Source of the DNA: Lunularia cruciata
Taxonomy: Eukaryota; Streptophyta; Marchantiopsida; Lunulariales; Lunulariaceae
Assembly: GCA_948567375.1 (NCBI GenBank)
Contig: OX419758.1
Location: 12,281,001 to 12,345,000, forward strand
DNA: 64,000 nt
Reading direction: 5' to 3'
Made by a program: the position numbers and the translations under genes. Below are positions 21,982 to 34,379 of this stretch, piece by piece. How positions within the stretch are numbered: the stretch's first letter is position 1; each line of letters begins with the position of its first letter. Below the pieces are notes generated by a model. It saw only the letters and a list, made by a program, of their open reading frames with translations, did not search any database and was not told where the DNA came from.

Positions 21982-24854
21982 TTTTGGTGTGATAAATTTT
22001 CTTTTCTCTTTTAGTTGTTGTAAGGAATATGGATTTATGATAATATGTCTTGGGTGTGGTTTTGCTACCTTGCCGCAGGAGATATTTCCTGTATTATTGT
22101 GAAGCCGGAGAAGTTATGGTGTTATGAGCTCAAGGAGTCTTTTAATGTGGCTTGAGCCAAGACATAATGCGGGGTTTACACTAGCTCAGGTTTGGTTTAC
22201 GTTATTGGAATGAAAGAGTACGGGGCTTAGAGGAGAAGAAAATGCCAAAGGATTTTGAGAGAGAAGTTGGCAAAGGATTTTTGAGAGAGAAGTGGCAGGA
22301 ATTTTTGAGAAGAAAGGAAAGTAGGGTTTTCGGAAAGTGAGGGAGGATTTTTTGAGAGGGAGAAAAGCTGACAGTTTGGGGAAATGACAGGGGAGGTTTT
22401 CAGGAGAAGAGTTGGCAGGAGTTCTGAACAAGGAGAATAATTGAAAGTGATGAAGGCTGACAGTTTTCGTGAAATGCCAGAGGATTTTTGATAGAGAAGT
22501 TTGCAAAGATTTTTGAGAGAGAAGTGGCAAGAATTTTCGAGAAGAAAGGTAAGTAGGGTTTTCGGAAAGTGATGGAGGATTTTTGAGAGAGGAAGGGCTG
22601 ACAATTTTGGGAAATGAGGAGAGGAGTTTCAAGAGAGAAAGTTGCAGGAATTTTTGAGAGAAGACAGTAGGGTTTTCGGAAAGTGATGGAGAATTATCAA
22701 AAGTGAGGAAGTGCGGACAGTTTCGGGAAATGAGGAGAGGAGTTTCAAGAGAGAAAGTTGCACGAATTTTCAAGAGAAGACAGTAGGGTTTTTGGAAAAG
22801 TGATGGAGGATTTTTGAGAGAGGAAGGGCTGACAGTTTCGGGAAATGAGGAGAGGAGTTTCAGGAGAGAAAGTTGCAGGAATTTTTGAGAGAACACAGTA
22901 GGGTTTTTGGAAAGTGATGGAGAATTATCGAAAGTGAGGAAGGGCGGACAGTTTTGGGGAATGAGGAGAGGGATTTTGAGAGAGAAGTTGGCAGAGGATT
23001 TTTGAGATAAGTTGCAAGAATTTTTGGGAGAAAAAGGAGACATGAGTTCTTGACAGGGAGAATTATCGAAAGATGAAGGGCTGACAGTTTCGAGAAAGTG
23101 CCAGAGGATTTTCAAGAGGGAATTTGGCAAGGTTGGGCAGGGGTTGATTTCTTCACAGTGCGAATTATTGAAAGTGAGAAGGGCTGACAGTTCGAGAAAT
23201 GCCAGAGGATTTTTGAGAGGGAATTTGACAAGGTTGGGCAGGAAGTTTTCGGGAAATGCTAGAGGATTTTAGATAGAGAAGTTTGCAGAGATTTTTGAGA
23301 GAGACAAAGATTTTCAGGAAATGAGGAGAGGAGTTTTAAGAGAGAAGTTTGCAGGAACTTTCGAGAGAAGACAATAGGGTTTTTGGAGGGAAAGTGCCAG
23401 AGGATTTTTGAGAGGGAAGTTGGCAAGGTTGGGCAAGAGTTGAGTTCTTGACAGGGAGAATTATTGAAAGATGAAGGGCTGAAAATTTTGGGAAAGTGCC
23501 AAAGGATTTTTGAGAGGGAATTTTGCAAGGTTGGGCAAGAGTTGAGTTCTTGACAGGGAGAATTATTGAAAGATGAGGGCTGACAATTTCATGAAATGCC
23601 AGAGGATTTTTGAGAGAGAAGTTGCAGGAATTTTTGAGAGAAGAGAGTAGGGTTTTCGGAAAAAAAGTGCGAGAGGATTTTTGACAGGGGAAGTTTTCAA
23701 GAGAAGAGTTGGCAGGAGTTGAGTTCTTGACAGTGAGAATTATCAAAAGTGATGAAGGGCTGACAGTTCAGGAAATGCCAGAGGATTTCAAGAGGGAAGT
23801 TGGCAAGAGTTGGCAGGAGTTGAGTTCTTGACAAGGAGAATAATTGAAAGTGATGAAGGGCTGACAGTTTTTGGGAAATGCCAGAGGATTTTCAATAGAG
23901 AAGTTGCAGAGATTTTTGAGAGAGACAAGGATTTTCGGGAAATGAGGAGAGGAGTTTTGAGAGAGAAGTGGCAAGAATTTTCGAGAAGAAAGGACAGTAG
24001 GGTTTTCAAAAAGTGCCTGAGGATTTTCGAGAGGGAAGTTGACAAGGTTGGGGAGAAAGTCATGCAAGAGTGGACATGCTGACAGGGTATGAAAATTTGA
24101 GACAGATGAGAGCTGGACAGAGAGCTTTCGGGAAATGACAGTAGAGAGCGTTTGGGAAAATGCAAGAAGAGCTTTGCAAGGAGTGGTTGCAGGATTTGAG
24201 AAGGAGAGGGCTGAACAGGGGTTTTTTAGTGGATCTTTGTGAGGGTTTTCAGAGGAGAAAGCATTGATGGGAGTGCTGTTGGGAGGTGAAGGAAGAAGTC
24301 CGGAGGGTGAGTTGTCTTTACTATTATCGGACAGAGTGCGTGTGAAGGCGCCAGCTGAATTGATTTTCTGTCATAATTTAGTGCAGACACTGTATGAACT
24401 GGAGTTGGTTGGCTTTTCCAAAATTGTGAACCTTGCAATTGAAATTTTATGAATGACAAATCTTGAGACAATGGTATGTTCAATCTGTGACTAGCATCTA
24501 GGAAAGTTCCATTTTAGGAGCTCTCAGTCCATCTATATGAATGGTTTGATTCAGTAGTCTGGGTGTTGGGTTGAGCCGAATAGAATACTATTTGTTGTTT
24601 GTGAAATTCCCAGCCATTCCTAGGGACCGTCAGGTCCAAAACCGTAGCAGAACCCGCGTGAACTAGCCAGTTCTGTGAAGGCCAAAGACAAACACAAACC
24701 CTCGGAAACCCAACATCAGGAAAAAAAGAAAAACCCAAAAGTTTACAGAGCTAAGATTTCCAACACACCAAGAATAGGAAGAGAATGTCAGTCTACAAGA
24801 AACGCTAAATCAACTACAATAAAGGCAAACTAAGCTCAAGAAGGCAGGTGCTTG
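21982..24854. mobile_element. Unclassified insert in B2 gag with a minisatellite core
   Basis: Alignment of B2 and B3 gag shows extra sequence of about 2.9 kb here. It is bounded by an imperfect 15-bp direct repeat (GTGTACTCTTGAGGC at 21967-21981, GTGCACTCTTGAGGC at 24855-24869), which looks like a long target duplication. The body is a purine-rich tandem array (22230-24060) with non-repeated flanks. No RT, transposase or terminal inverted repeats are recognisable. It keeps more CpG than B2 around it, so it is younger. It could be a non-autonomous element or a truncated LINE-type copy; I cannot decide. Confidence 0.55.
22230..24060. repeat. Degenerate ~115-bp minisatellite
   Basis: The block GGGCTGACAGTTT-GGGAAATG recurs with spacings near 115 bp (about 22596, 22710, 22826, 22940, 23065, 23178), then less regularly to about 23860. 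Between these come GGATTTTTGAGAGAGAAG and TAGGGTTTTCGGAAAGTG. About fifteen units are present. The purine-rich strand leaves long chance open frames on the minus strand, such as the 314-codon one at 22186-23130; I do not take that for a gene. Confidence 0.75.
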
Positions 24855-25931
24855 GTGCACTCTTGAGGCCAAACAATATCCCCGACACCATCTCAACCTA
24901 GTACCTGCGACGGAAGTACTTGGAAAGGCATGTGTGCCTACAAATCCTATCAATGATGAAGCCACATTGCTAATCTGGATGAAGAAGACCTGCAACATCA
25001 AGCCTTACAAGAGGCAGCATATGATGGGAGTAGTGGAAAATTGGATCTCAAGAATGAATTGATATTTACGATTGTTCTCAACAAAGATCACGGAGCATGT
25101 TGCAGGCGTGTTTGCATGTGGGTACTTGACTGATAAAGCCCTCACATGGTATGATGCTTGGGAATGATCCATGCTGGCGGAGAGAAGAGAGGTCACGTGG
25201 ACAGCAATGCAAGAAGGATTGTTGAAGAATTTCCAATCGGTGGATTTTGTGCAGATGGCTTGAATCCGACTATAGAGATTGAGACAAAAGAATAGTTTAC
25301 AAGTGTATGTGGAGGCAATTTTGGATCTACAAGTCGCAATAACCGATATGAGTCTAGTAGAGGCTCTTGACAATTTCAAATGAGGGTTAAAGGAGCGGAT
25401 TTGCCAAGAAGTCATGGTGCAAAACCCTCGCATAGTATTTGAAGCCATTGCTTGTGCGTAGAGAATAGCAAGAGCATTGGGTGGAGGTGAAGAAGTAGTT
25501 CCACTTCAACATTATCAAGCAAAAATATCACACATGGGTGGACCAGTACCGATAGAGTTGGGCAACCTTCAATTTTGAGATCGAGGAGCAAGACCACTTC
25601 AAGGAGAGCATGGACGGGTAGAAGAACAAAGAGATGGAGTCCCCACAAGGAGAAAGTACTCAAGGAGAACAACACCGTGTTACAATTGTGGCCGTATTAG
25701 GCACATATCTACCAACTATTGCACTCATTTCCCTAGACGCCCTTGACCTTTGTAGAGGAAATCTTTGAACAACATGGAGAGGCGCATTGAAGAGGAGGAG
25801 GTGGAAATCACTTCGGAAAACAAAGATCACCAATAAATGTACCTTGTGGCCTTATTGGCTCAATAAGGAAGAAGAGAAGCAAGGGAAAGAAGAAGACTAA
25901 TGCACAAAGATCTTGAAAAGCAACCTCACAA

Positions 25932-27790
25932 TTGATTGTCATGAATAGAGTCCTAGAAGGCAATCAAGTGAGAGTATTAATCGATCCGGAGGCAACAAAG
26001 AATTTCTTATCTTGCTCTGTTGCAATAAGATTGGGAATGGATCTAGAAAGGGATATGAGTGAAGAAGTAGAGTTGCCTAATGAGCAAACAGAGAGGATTG
26101 AATCACTACCTAGACTGGTAACACTCTCTATAGGAGAATATCAAGAAGCAATTGAGTGGTGAGTGATACAATTAGCTCATTATGATGCAATCTTAGGCAT
26201 GCCATGGATGGAGCATTTCAACCTTATGGTAGATTGGAGGAAGAAAGTAGTGAGAACCCACCAATGGTCAATCATTGGGGTTAAAGAAAAACCATCCAAG
26301 TTGGATCTGCCTTTATATGTCATAGGGACGGCAATTGTCTGTAAGACCGATAGATGTTTCATGGGTCTAATAAGAGAAGTCCTGAGTGCACAACTTGATG
26401 GACAAGTTCCTGAGAAATTGAAGGCTGTGGTGGATGAATTTCAAGATGTGTTTCCCGATGATCTACCCTCAAGATTACCACCAAAAAGGAGAGTAGATCA
26501 TAAAATTGAGACACTCCCTGGGAAGACACCTTCTTGTAAGGCCCCATATTGCCTATCACCTCATGAGTTGGAGGAGTGTAAGACTCAAATTGAGGAGATG
26601 TTGTAGAAGGGTTCATCTAACCTAACGTATCACCATATGGGGTTCCTGCCTTGTTTGTGAAGAAGAAGGATGGTACAATGCGCATGTGCATTGACTATCG
26701 AGGTCTCAATCAGCAAACGGTGAAGAATAAATACCTCTTACCTCGCATGGATGACCTGCTTGATCAACTCCATGGAGCAAGATACTTCACCAAATTGGAC
26801 TTGCGGAGCGGTTACAATCAAATCCAAATTGCAAAGGAAGATATGTATAAAACTGTCTTTCAAACCAAGTATGGCCACTTTGAGTATCTTGTGATGCCTT
26901 TTGGCCTCACCAATGCACCTGCCACTTTCATGAGTCTAATGAATGACATATTTCATCCATACTTGGATAAGTATGTTATCATCTTCTTGGACGATATCTT
27001 AGTATACAGTAGCACAATGACGGAACACAAACAACATCTACAAGAAGTCCTCTAGATTCTAAGACAGAATCGATTATACGCCAAAATCTCAAAGTGAAAG
27101 TTTGGAAAGTCTGAAGTAGACTACTTGGGGCATAGAGTAATTGCAGAGGGCATTCAAGTATTGATAGAGAAAATAAAGGTCATTCAAAAATGGCGTGCCC
27201 TAGAAGATCAGACTCAACTCAAGAGCTTCTTGGGGTTGACGGGATTCTATCATAGATTTGTCAAGGACTTCTCCAAGGTTGCACATCCTTTAACGGCACT
27301 ACTTGGCAAGGGGAAGAAGTGGACATGAGGAACCACATAAGAGTTGGCCTTTCAAGAATTGAAAGCCGCCCTGCTACATGCACCAATCTTGAAGTGGTAT
27401 GACCCAAAACGACCAATCAAGTTAGCTATAGATGCATCAAGCATAGCAATAGGAGCAGTCCTACAACAAGAGTGGTATGACGAATGGCATCCAATTGCAT
27501 ATTTCTCTCAAAAGTTGCTATCGGCATAGCGCAACTACCACACCACCAAATGAGAAGAGTTGGCCATTGTTCCGGCAACCAAGCATTGGAAGCACTATTT
27601 GGGCAAGAAGGCATTTGTAGTAGAGATAGACCACAAACCTTTAGTCTACCTTGAGACACAGAAGGATCTATCTCATTGCCAGATTTGGTGGGCAAAGTGG
27701 CGACAACGCTTCAACATGTCAATCACTTACGTGGAAGGTAAGAAGCAACTTGCAGATGCATTCACCCACATGCCAATGGCAAACAACTTG
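25932..27790 (+). pseudogene. B2 protease, RT and RNase H region (fossil)
   Basis: Protease-like sequence (VRVLIDPEATKNFLS, AILGMPWMEHFN) is followed by RT ([51 protein letters not shown] near 26990) and RNase H (LAIDASSIAIGAVLQQE from about 27420, VEIDHKPLVYLE). These are standard chromovirus pol motifs. The antisense copy in B3 covers the same parts at 39757-41350. Confidence 0.9.
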
Positions 27791-27879
27791 GTGGCAGAGG
27801 TTAAGATTAACCCTGAATTCTGGCCAGATATTCTAGCTGCTACAAAAACTTATCCATAGATTGTAGAAGCGCAATCATC

Positions 27880-28845
27880 CAAAGGTGTCACCAACACCAA
27901 AGGACTCACCTTTCATGATGGTAAATTATGGATCCCAAATGTCCCAAAATTATGCACCACCCTTCTAGCGGAATGTCATGATTCGGCCATTGCTCTCTTT
28001 GGTTTCTTCAAAACCAAGTTGGCCATGTCCACAACTTATCACCAACAAATAGATGCCAAACAGAGCGGGCTAATTGCACGATTGAAGACATGTTACGCGG
28101 CTTCATCTTAGAAGAGCAAGAAAGGTGGGACACCCTTTTCTTGTTGGTGGAATTCGCTTATAACAATTCAGTAAATACATCCACCCATGTCACTCAATTC
28201 TTCCTCATGTATGGTAAGCATCCCTTCACACTTTCTAGCTTGATGAAGATCCATCCAATGGTTACCAAGGTCAATGCCGTCAACACATTTGTTTCTAGAA
28301 TCCAACATGGTGTAGAGAGCGCCAAGCACAGATTACAGATTGCACAAAATTGACAGAAGTAGTATGCTGATGCACATTGTAGGCACATGAAGTTCAATGT
28401 TGAGGATCAAGTGTGGCTATCGACAACCAACCTCACATTAGTTGGACCTTGTAAGCTCAGACCTTGTTCTATTGGGCCTTTCTCAATTCTTTGTCGCGTC
28501 GGCGCTATGGCCTATCACCTTGAGCTACCACCACACATGAAGATCCATCCCGTGTTCCATGTGCCTCTTCTATGCAGATATGCTCCCCAATCAGGCTAGG
28601 GTCATTCCACACAAGACATTTGACCGTATCTGACACTCATTGATGGCACAAAAGAATATGAAGTGGAAAGTATTCTCCAAAAATGCATGTGTGGTACTTG
28701 CCATCCACGGGTGGACTATCTCATATAGTGGAAAAGTTACCCCCTCTATGAAGCAACATGGGAGCTCGCTGCCAATTTGACACATGCACTGGTGTTGGTG
28801 AAAGCATTTGAGCAACAATTGCACAACGAGGACGTTGCGTCTTAA
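27880..28845 (+). pseudogene. B2 integrase remnant and chromodomain (fossil)
   Basis: Integrase-like sequence (LAECHDSAIA, MLRGFILEEQERWDTLFLLVEFAYNNSVN) and the following KLRPCSIGPFSIL and HMKIHPVFHVPLL blocks precede a chromodomain-like end at about 28640-28830 (YEVESIL, YPLYEATWELAANLTHA). The element is clearly a chromovirus. Confidence 0.8.
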
Positions 28846-28858
28846 AAGGAGTGAGGTC

Positions 28859-29496
28859 TGTAATACCACAAGCTAGCCATATGATCTAGATGTGAAATTT
28901 GGTTTGATAACATCTAGAATGATGTTATACATGATGGTCCTAGTAGATCAGATAGAAGTATCACCAAAAGAGTACTTTTACTAATAGAGCAGAAACCAAA
29001 ATAGACTTGAGAACCTTAGAACCAATAGCTAGACATATGATTTAAAGGTGAAAATTGGTTTGGTAACATTTGGAAGGATGGTATACATGATGGATTAAAT
29101 AGATCAGAAAGAGATATCATCAAAAGAGGACTTCTAATAATAGAGTATGAACCGAAATATGCTTGAAATCTTTGAAAGCAATTTCAAAGACCTAAACGGA
29201 TGAATTAGGCCTTGTACCCTAAGCTCCTAAACTCCTATAGGAAGATTCCCTAAAAGATTCCTTCTGGTCAAAGCTTGTTTGACCAGCCAGATAGAACCTA
29301 GACCGACATGTCACCCATCCAAGTAAGTAATCCAAGGGTGGAGCTTGATGACATGTCATCTATTTGTGTGCCTAATCCTATGGTGGAGCTTCCTTGGAGG
29401 AGATATATATAATAAAGAGAAGGTGCTCCTTTGGGGCACAGAATGTTGAGTGTGTAATCTGTGTTTTCTCTCTTCTCTTGTCTTTGGAGTCTTACA
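28859..29496 (+). repeat. 3' LTR of B2
   Basis: 638 bp, TGTAATACCACAAGC to GAGTCTTACA, matching the 5' LTR, with GTTGG following at 29497-29501. Confidence 0.85.
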
Positions 29497-29501
29497 GTTG
29501 G

Positions 29502-31240
29502 CTTCCAACGGCAAAGTGGACAACCTAGATCCTATGGAACCAATGGAGGGCCTAGTGTAGTTAGACCCTTACCTTCATTTTCATGTCAGTAGTAGCCAAT
29601 AAGTAGTGGTGTTGCTTGTTGAACTTGTGGTAGACCTCACACAAGAGATATTGCACTTAAGGTTATGGATATGATACCTCTAGTGCATCACAACCGGCAC
29701 AAAGATATTGTGACCATTGCCATAGATTTGGTCACACTAATGACCGATGCTTTGACCTACACCCAAAATTATGGAGTGGGAGGGTTGCCAAGGTCAAGTT
29801 GGTAGAGGAGGTCCAATTCATGGAGGTCAAGGTGGTAGAGGTGGTGTTAGAGGATCCACATCTAATAGGGGCGTAGTACATGCCCTTCCTTCTGATACAA
29901 CCATGGCTACTTGGATTGATCAGTTTGAGGAGAGATTGGCTAGCATATTGGACTTCATGTGCAGACCAATAATAGTATATGCATCTTTTCCAATGACAAG
30001 GAGTGTTGTACGTGCTCCAGAGCCTAGAGGGGCATCAGCAAAATTGGACTTAGAAAGAGGAGAGGTTGGTATATTGGTCAGACTTCCCCAGTCTTTTACA
30101 CTCTCTGAGCCACTACACATGACATCCATGGCTCCTAAACATCCTAGTGTAGGCATGGTAGGTGGTGATGGGATGCATGATAGACTACCTACTACTTGAC
30201 CACCTACTACTACACCGGTTGAGTCTAGCTCAATGTGGGGGTGGCCTAGTTGATTTTGCACTTCTCTTTATTCTCAGCCAGTGACATGTGTACATTGGGA
30301 GTTGACCCAACTCCAATGTTCTGGTTGGCTACCACACTTTGTGAGAGTAGGTATGATGTGGTTCTTGCTTCTAGAATAGAGTGGTTGATAGTGGAGCTAA
30401 TGTGGTTGAGAAGCATGGGATTTGCTCAACAATCAGTGGGTTATGGCAAGCAACAATAGCTAGATTGGAAGAGTTACCAGCCAGACCTACAATTGAGCAA
30501 GCACGGTTCACACTTAGAGTTGTCTTATTGGATAACCAAAGGGAGATTTTTTTGTAGGACCTTCAAGGAAGATCTATATACCACAGAGGATCTTATTAGG
30601 CTTTGGTCTATAATCCCTTATGTTGGGGAAGGTTGCAAGTATTGGTCTGGCGCTATGGAAGACCAATGTGAAAAGGTATCCATTTTATATCCAAACATCT
30701 CTAGGGGTAATTCTACACAATACATCACATGTGGAGAGTTCAATGTGAAAATTCAGCCCAATCATCTGACTGATAGCTCAATGGTGAGAGTAATTCAGGC
30801 CATTGCAACCATAGTTGAGTCATATGATGTGCTAGTTGGTGGAGTAGTGGATTTCAATATTGACTATTGGGAGGAGATAGCCTCCTATATACCAGGTTGG
30901 CAGTCATGTGAGGGATGGGTATATTGCCTACCATATACTTCAATAGTGGCAATCTTGGCTCACTATAGTTTAGGACCATGATGGCATCAATTTCAACTTT
31001 CAATGGTTTGGTTACTTGGCCTAGTGACTTATTGGAGTGGAGTACCCATGCAAATGATACTCTAGTACCAAAGGAGATCACTCAGATTCATAGTACAAGT
31101 GGGATCATTCATCCACCTTGGATATTCCATTGTGGAGCTCAAAGGAAGCATTGCAAAAGCATGTAGATCAATTGGTGCAATAGGCTTGGAGTGGAGCCTT
31201 TGTACCACTAAGAGACCAATGTAAGATGAGCCTTAGGAGT
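29502..31240 (+). pseudogene. Zinc knuckles and protease region of element A (fossil)
   Basis: Element A resumes after B2. A degraded first knuckle (29630) and a well-kept second, YCDHCHRFGHTNDRCFD at about 29705-29755 (C-x2-C-x4-H-x4-C), are followed by the glycine-rich GGQGGRGG stretch. The protease-like part (30490-30930, with STQYITCGEF, IAESYDVLVGG-like and FNIDYWEE) follows. All align in order with E 55990-57727. Confidence 0.8.
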
Positions 31241-31259
31241 CTATCCCGTTGTCACCTTT

Positions 31260-32230
31260 GGATGCCATACTCATTTCTTGGCAACATCCAATGGAGGGAA
31301 TATATCTATTGTGAGTTTTTGGTAGGATTAGCACTAGACTAATTGTGGTATTACAGGTGGGTATACAAGTATAGAGGCACTTGTATGTAGAGAGAGATGA
31401 GACTGCTAGGCAAGTCTCTCTACATCACATGGCACACTTGACCTATTGATATCTTGAGTTATTACCAATTTCAATAGTCATGGATTACCAAAAGACTCTA
31501 CTAGTAGATATTTCCTTACTAGGGAAATAGGATTTGGAGAGACATGGTCCCATTCATTTGGTGATTTCTAGATGGCCATGTTAGGGACATACACATGTTG
31601 GCTAAGGTCACGATCTCCAAGATCTCCATTTTGGTGTGTTTTGGGAGATGTTATGTATCCTACAACATCTATAGGTTCATCAATTTGTTTCTTTAGCCTA
31701 CTTTTTGGAGAACATCCCTTTGATGGGTGATTCTTTTACACAAGTGGTGGTAAGTACACATCTGGTGCATTTTTGGATGGGAATTGCCATGTTTTTTGAT
31801 GCAGCCAGAGTGGGATCACGGGCTCATTATCTTTGTCTTTGGTGGACAAACCTCTTACCTAGTGAGGTTCTATAGTATGTTATGATCGGATTCAACTACT
31901 AGATCACCTCACTATTGATGACATCTTGGATATTAGGCGTTAGTCTCAGTGGTGGTAGTGGTTGATAGGTCACCTATGGTGATGGTGAACCTTGTTGGAT
32001 AGCCCAAAGCCACTTTACCCACAATTATGAGTTTCCCAAACTCTCATGCTTTTTGAGAGGGAGGACATGGACTTTTTTGGGACTCATAATTATAGCAATT
32101 GATGTCCACTATCAATGAGAGGAAGCGAGTGATGGGTTTTTGCATTGATATTATTGTTATTATTGTAGTGTTAGAGACATCTGGGTGTTAGGTCATGCTA
32201 TGGATCCAAATGGTTTGACCTCGATTATGA
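31260..32230 (+). pseudogene. Cytosine methyltransferase region of element A (fossil)
   Basis: This aligns with the methyltransferase of E in order. Recognisable are the motif I surroundings (31300-31340), VERDE (31390), motif IV region near 31560-31600, the ENIPLMG motif VI at about 31708-31730 and motif VIII (GSRAHYLCLWWTNLLP) near 31812-31860. The domain sits between protease and RT, as in E. Its presence in this old copy shows that the family has carried the enzyme for a long time. Confidence 0.8.
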
Positions 32231-32799
32231 GCCTTGGCTTGGCAGAGCAACATAGGATGCACTTGATAGGCATCACCACTTGAACACTTGTGAGCTCTAT
32301 GCCTATCAAGATGATTTAGGTACATAATGAGGGCAATGGACCAAGTGGGCATGGTATTCTTGGGACACAAACCAGTGGCTACTAGTGAGAGTGGTCTACT
32401 TGGGGTCCATCTAGGTGAGTGTATTCTACTTGGGATGCAGCTAGAAGATGTATGGAACTTGCAACCAGATCAGTTTTCCACATTGAGGTTGGGACCTTTC
32501 GTTGTTGAGAGCATGACAATATTGCTCCCAAGAGCCTAGTGTAGTAGCCAATTAGTATGTCATCCATTCCTACAATAGTTACAAAGTATACTTTGGTGTC
32601 AGATCTTGGACCCAAGCATACAAGAGGGTAAAGATTGAGAGTTTGGAGGTTCTTGAGGAGCTATATGAATTGTTTTGCCTTTAATACGAAGGATTTAGGT
32701 GCTCTAAAAGGACCTTCTATTTGGATTGAGGTGATTGGCAATACACCAGTTTTTTGACGTCCCTATCAATATAGTGACATGTAGAGAGCATTGATTTGA

Positions 32800-34060
32800 A
32801 GCTAGAGTAAAGACTTTTTTGAGGCTGGTTTGGTGGAGATTTCACATAGAGATTATGCATCCAATATAGTGATACCAGCCAAGAAGGATATGCATGGCAA
32901 CTACATAGATAGATGGCGGATGTGTGGAGATTATTGTCCTATCAACCAACAGACTAAGGTTGATCAATATGCCATGCCTACACCAAAGGAGATCTTTGAT
33001 GCAATTGGGCATGCAAAGGTCTTTAGTATTTTGGATCTTTGAGCAAGATATCATTAGTTGTTGATCAAAGAGGAGGATAAGTCCAGGTTGGAATTTTGGG
33101 CTGTTGAACCTCACGGCAATTATGTATATATTAGTAGAGATTCTTACTATTTGGGTTAATGAATACTCTTGTTGAGTTCTAGAGGATCATGGACAAGATC
33201 CTAGCATGATTGGATTTTGCTTGGCACTATATTGATGACATTTTGGTCTATAGCACTACTATGGAGGAGCATGAGAAACATTTATCGGAGGTATTTGAGA
33301 AATTGAGTTCTCATGGACTCAAATTACATCTTGGGAAGTGTAGATTCTTCTATGAGCAGGTTGAGTATTTGGGTCACACTATCTACCTTTGAGGACTTGG
33401 TGTTCAAGGTACCAAGGTGGAGGCTATTGTACGCATTCCTTGTGCTATAGATGTGAGTAGAGTGCATGCATTCCTTGTTGGTAATATGTTGGAGAATTTA
33501 GTGCCATTGCCAAGGCCTTGACAAAGCTAACTAAGCTTACACATGAGTGATGTTGGGAAGATGAGCAAGAGAGAGCTTTTCTAGAGCTCAAAGAGAGGTA
33601 GATATTTGCTCCTATCCTAAAGAGACTGATCAAAGGATGACCACTTTAGGTTCACATTGATTGGAGTATGTGAGGGCTTGGAGCAATGCTCACCCAACAT
33701 GATAGTAAGGAGAAGAAGTTTGTGGTGGCCTATGGTAGTCACTCTAACAATTCAGCAGAGGCAAAGTATAGTTCATATGAGGGAGAGTGCTTGGTAGCCG
33801 TACAGGCTTATGTAGCACTTATGTAGTATGGGTATGCTTGGTAGCAATGTGAGCAACATGTAGCACATTTCTGATATTACCTATTTGGTAACCTCTTTAC
33901 TCCCATCATTGATCATCAATCACTAAAGTGATTGATAGAGTCTGACAAGCTTTTAGGGAAGCTTACACGATGGGCTTTAATTTTATTGGAGTATGATTTC
34001 ATGGTTATTCATAGACCAAGAGTGGTAAACCATAATGCAAATGGGTTGAGTAGAAACCCA
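32800..34060 (+). pseudogene. RT and RNase H region of element A (fossil)
   Basis: RT motifs are clear (VEISHRDYASN, PAKKDMHGNYIDRW, CGDYCPINQQTK, YIDDILVYSTTMEEHEKHL at about 33222, KCRFFYEQVEYLGHTIY) and RNase H follows to a VNHNANGLSRNPCP end near 34060. They match E closely and differ from B and C, which have LDD rather than YIDD surroundings. Confidence 0.85.
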
Positions 34061-34379
34061 TGTCCCAACCAACAAGATTAGACTGGAGCACATTGGCATG
34101 GTGAGATAAATGAGGAGATGGTACCAAGTTATGATGCATCGACCTTTCTATGTATATTCTTTGAGGCTTTGGTGGTTTCTCTCTCAATGCATATAGGGAG
34201 AGGTATTGAGGTCATAGATCCAAAGGGTAGAGATATTGGTACAATTTAGCAAGACATTAATGATGGTGTCTTAATGATGGACTATCTTTGTAATGGTGTT
34301 GTGGGTGGCATATTTGGGGCCAAGGAGAAAGACAGTGTTCTTTAGCAAGCCAAGCAGATCAAATTGGAAGGCAAACACC

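Larger units (their letters stand above)
21304..25745 (+). pseudogene. B2 gag (fossil), split by an insert at 21982-24854
   Basis: The start MDAPRG and the FPFPNPFHIKV and AEFMDRVMNSPNP segments match the gag of B3 at 43368-43658 on the other strand. After the insert, gag resumes (VVENWISRMN, IFVENN-like region) and ends with a CYNCGRIRH knuckle near 25679. A 41-bp local duplication lies at 21556-21625. Confidence 0.8.
20429..29496 (+). mobile_element. Chromovirus B2 (Ty3/gypsy), long-LTR form; broken
   Basis: LTRs are 20429-21168 and 28859-29496, with an iMet-type primer site at 21170-21181 and the purine tract AAAAGGAGTGAGG before the 3' LTR. A perfect 5-bp duplication GTTGG flanks it. Gag, protease, RT, RNase H, integrase and chromodomain follow in order. 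A large unclassified insert sits in gag. It has roughly fifteen to twenty breaks; aligned LTR stretches differ at about 6 percent of sites by eye. Confidence 0.9.

Noticed and set aside
22186-23130. 314-codon open frame on the minus strand
   Set aside because: It runs through a purine-rich tandem array whose complement has few stop codons. The peptide is a repeat of the array and has no domain.
24514-24738. 74-codon minus-strand frame in the minisatellite insert
   Set aside because: No recognisable domain; possibly a remnant of the insert's own coding part, but nothing supports it.
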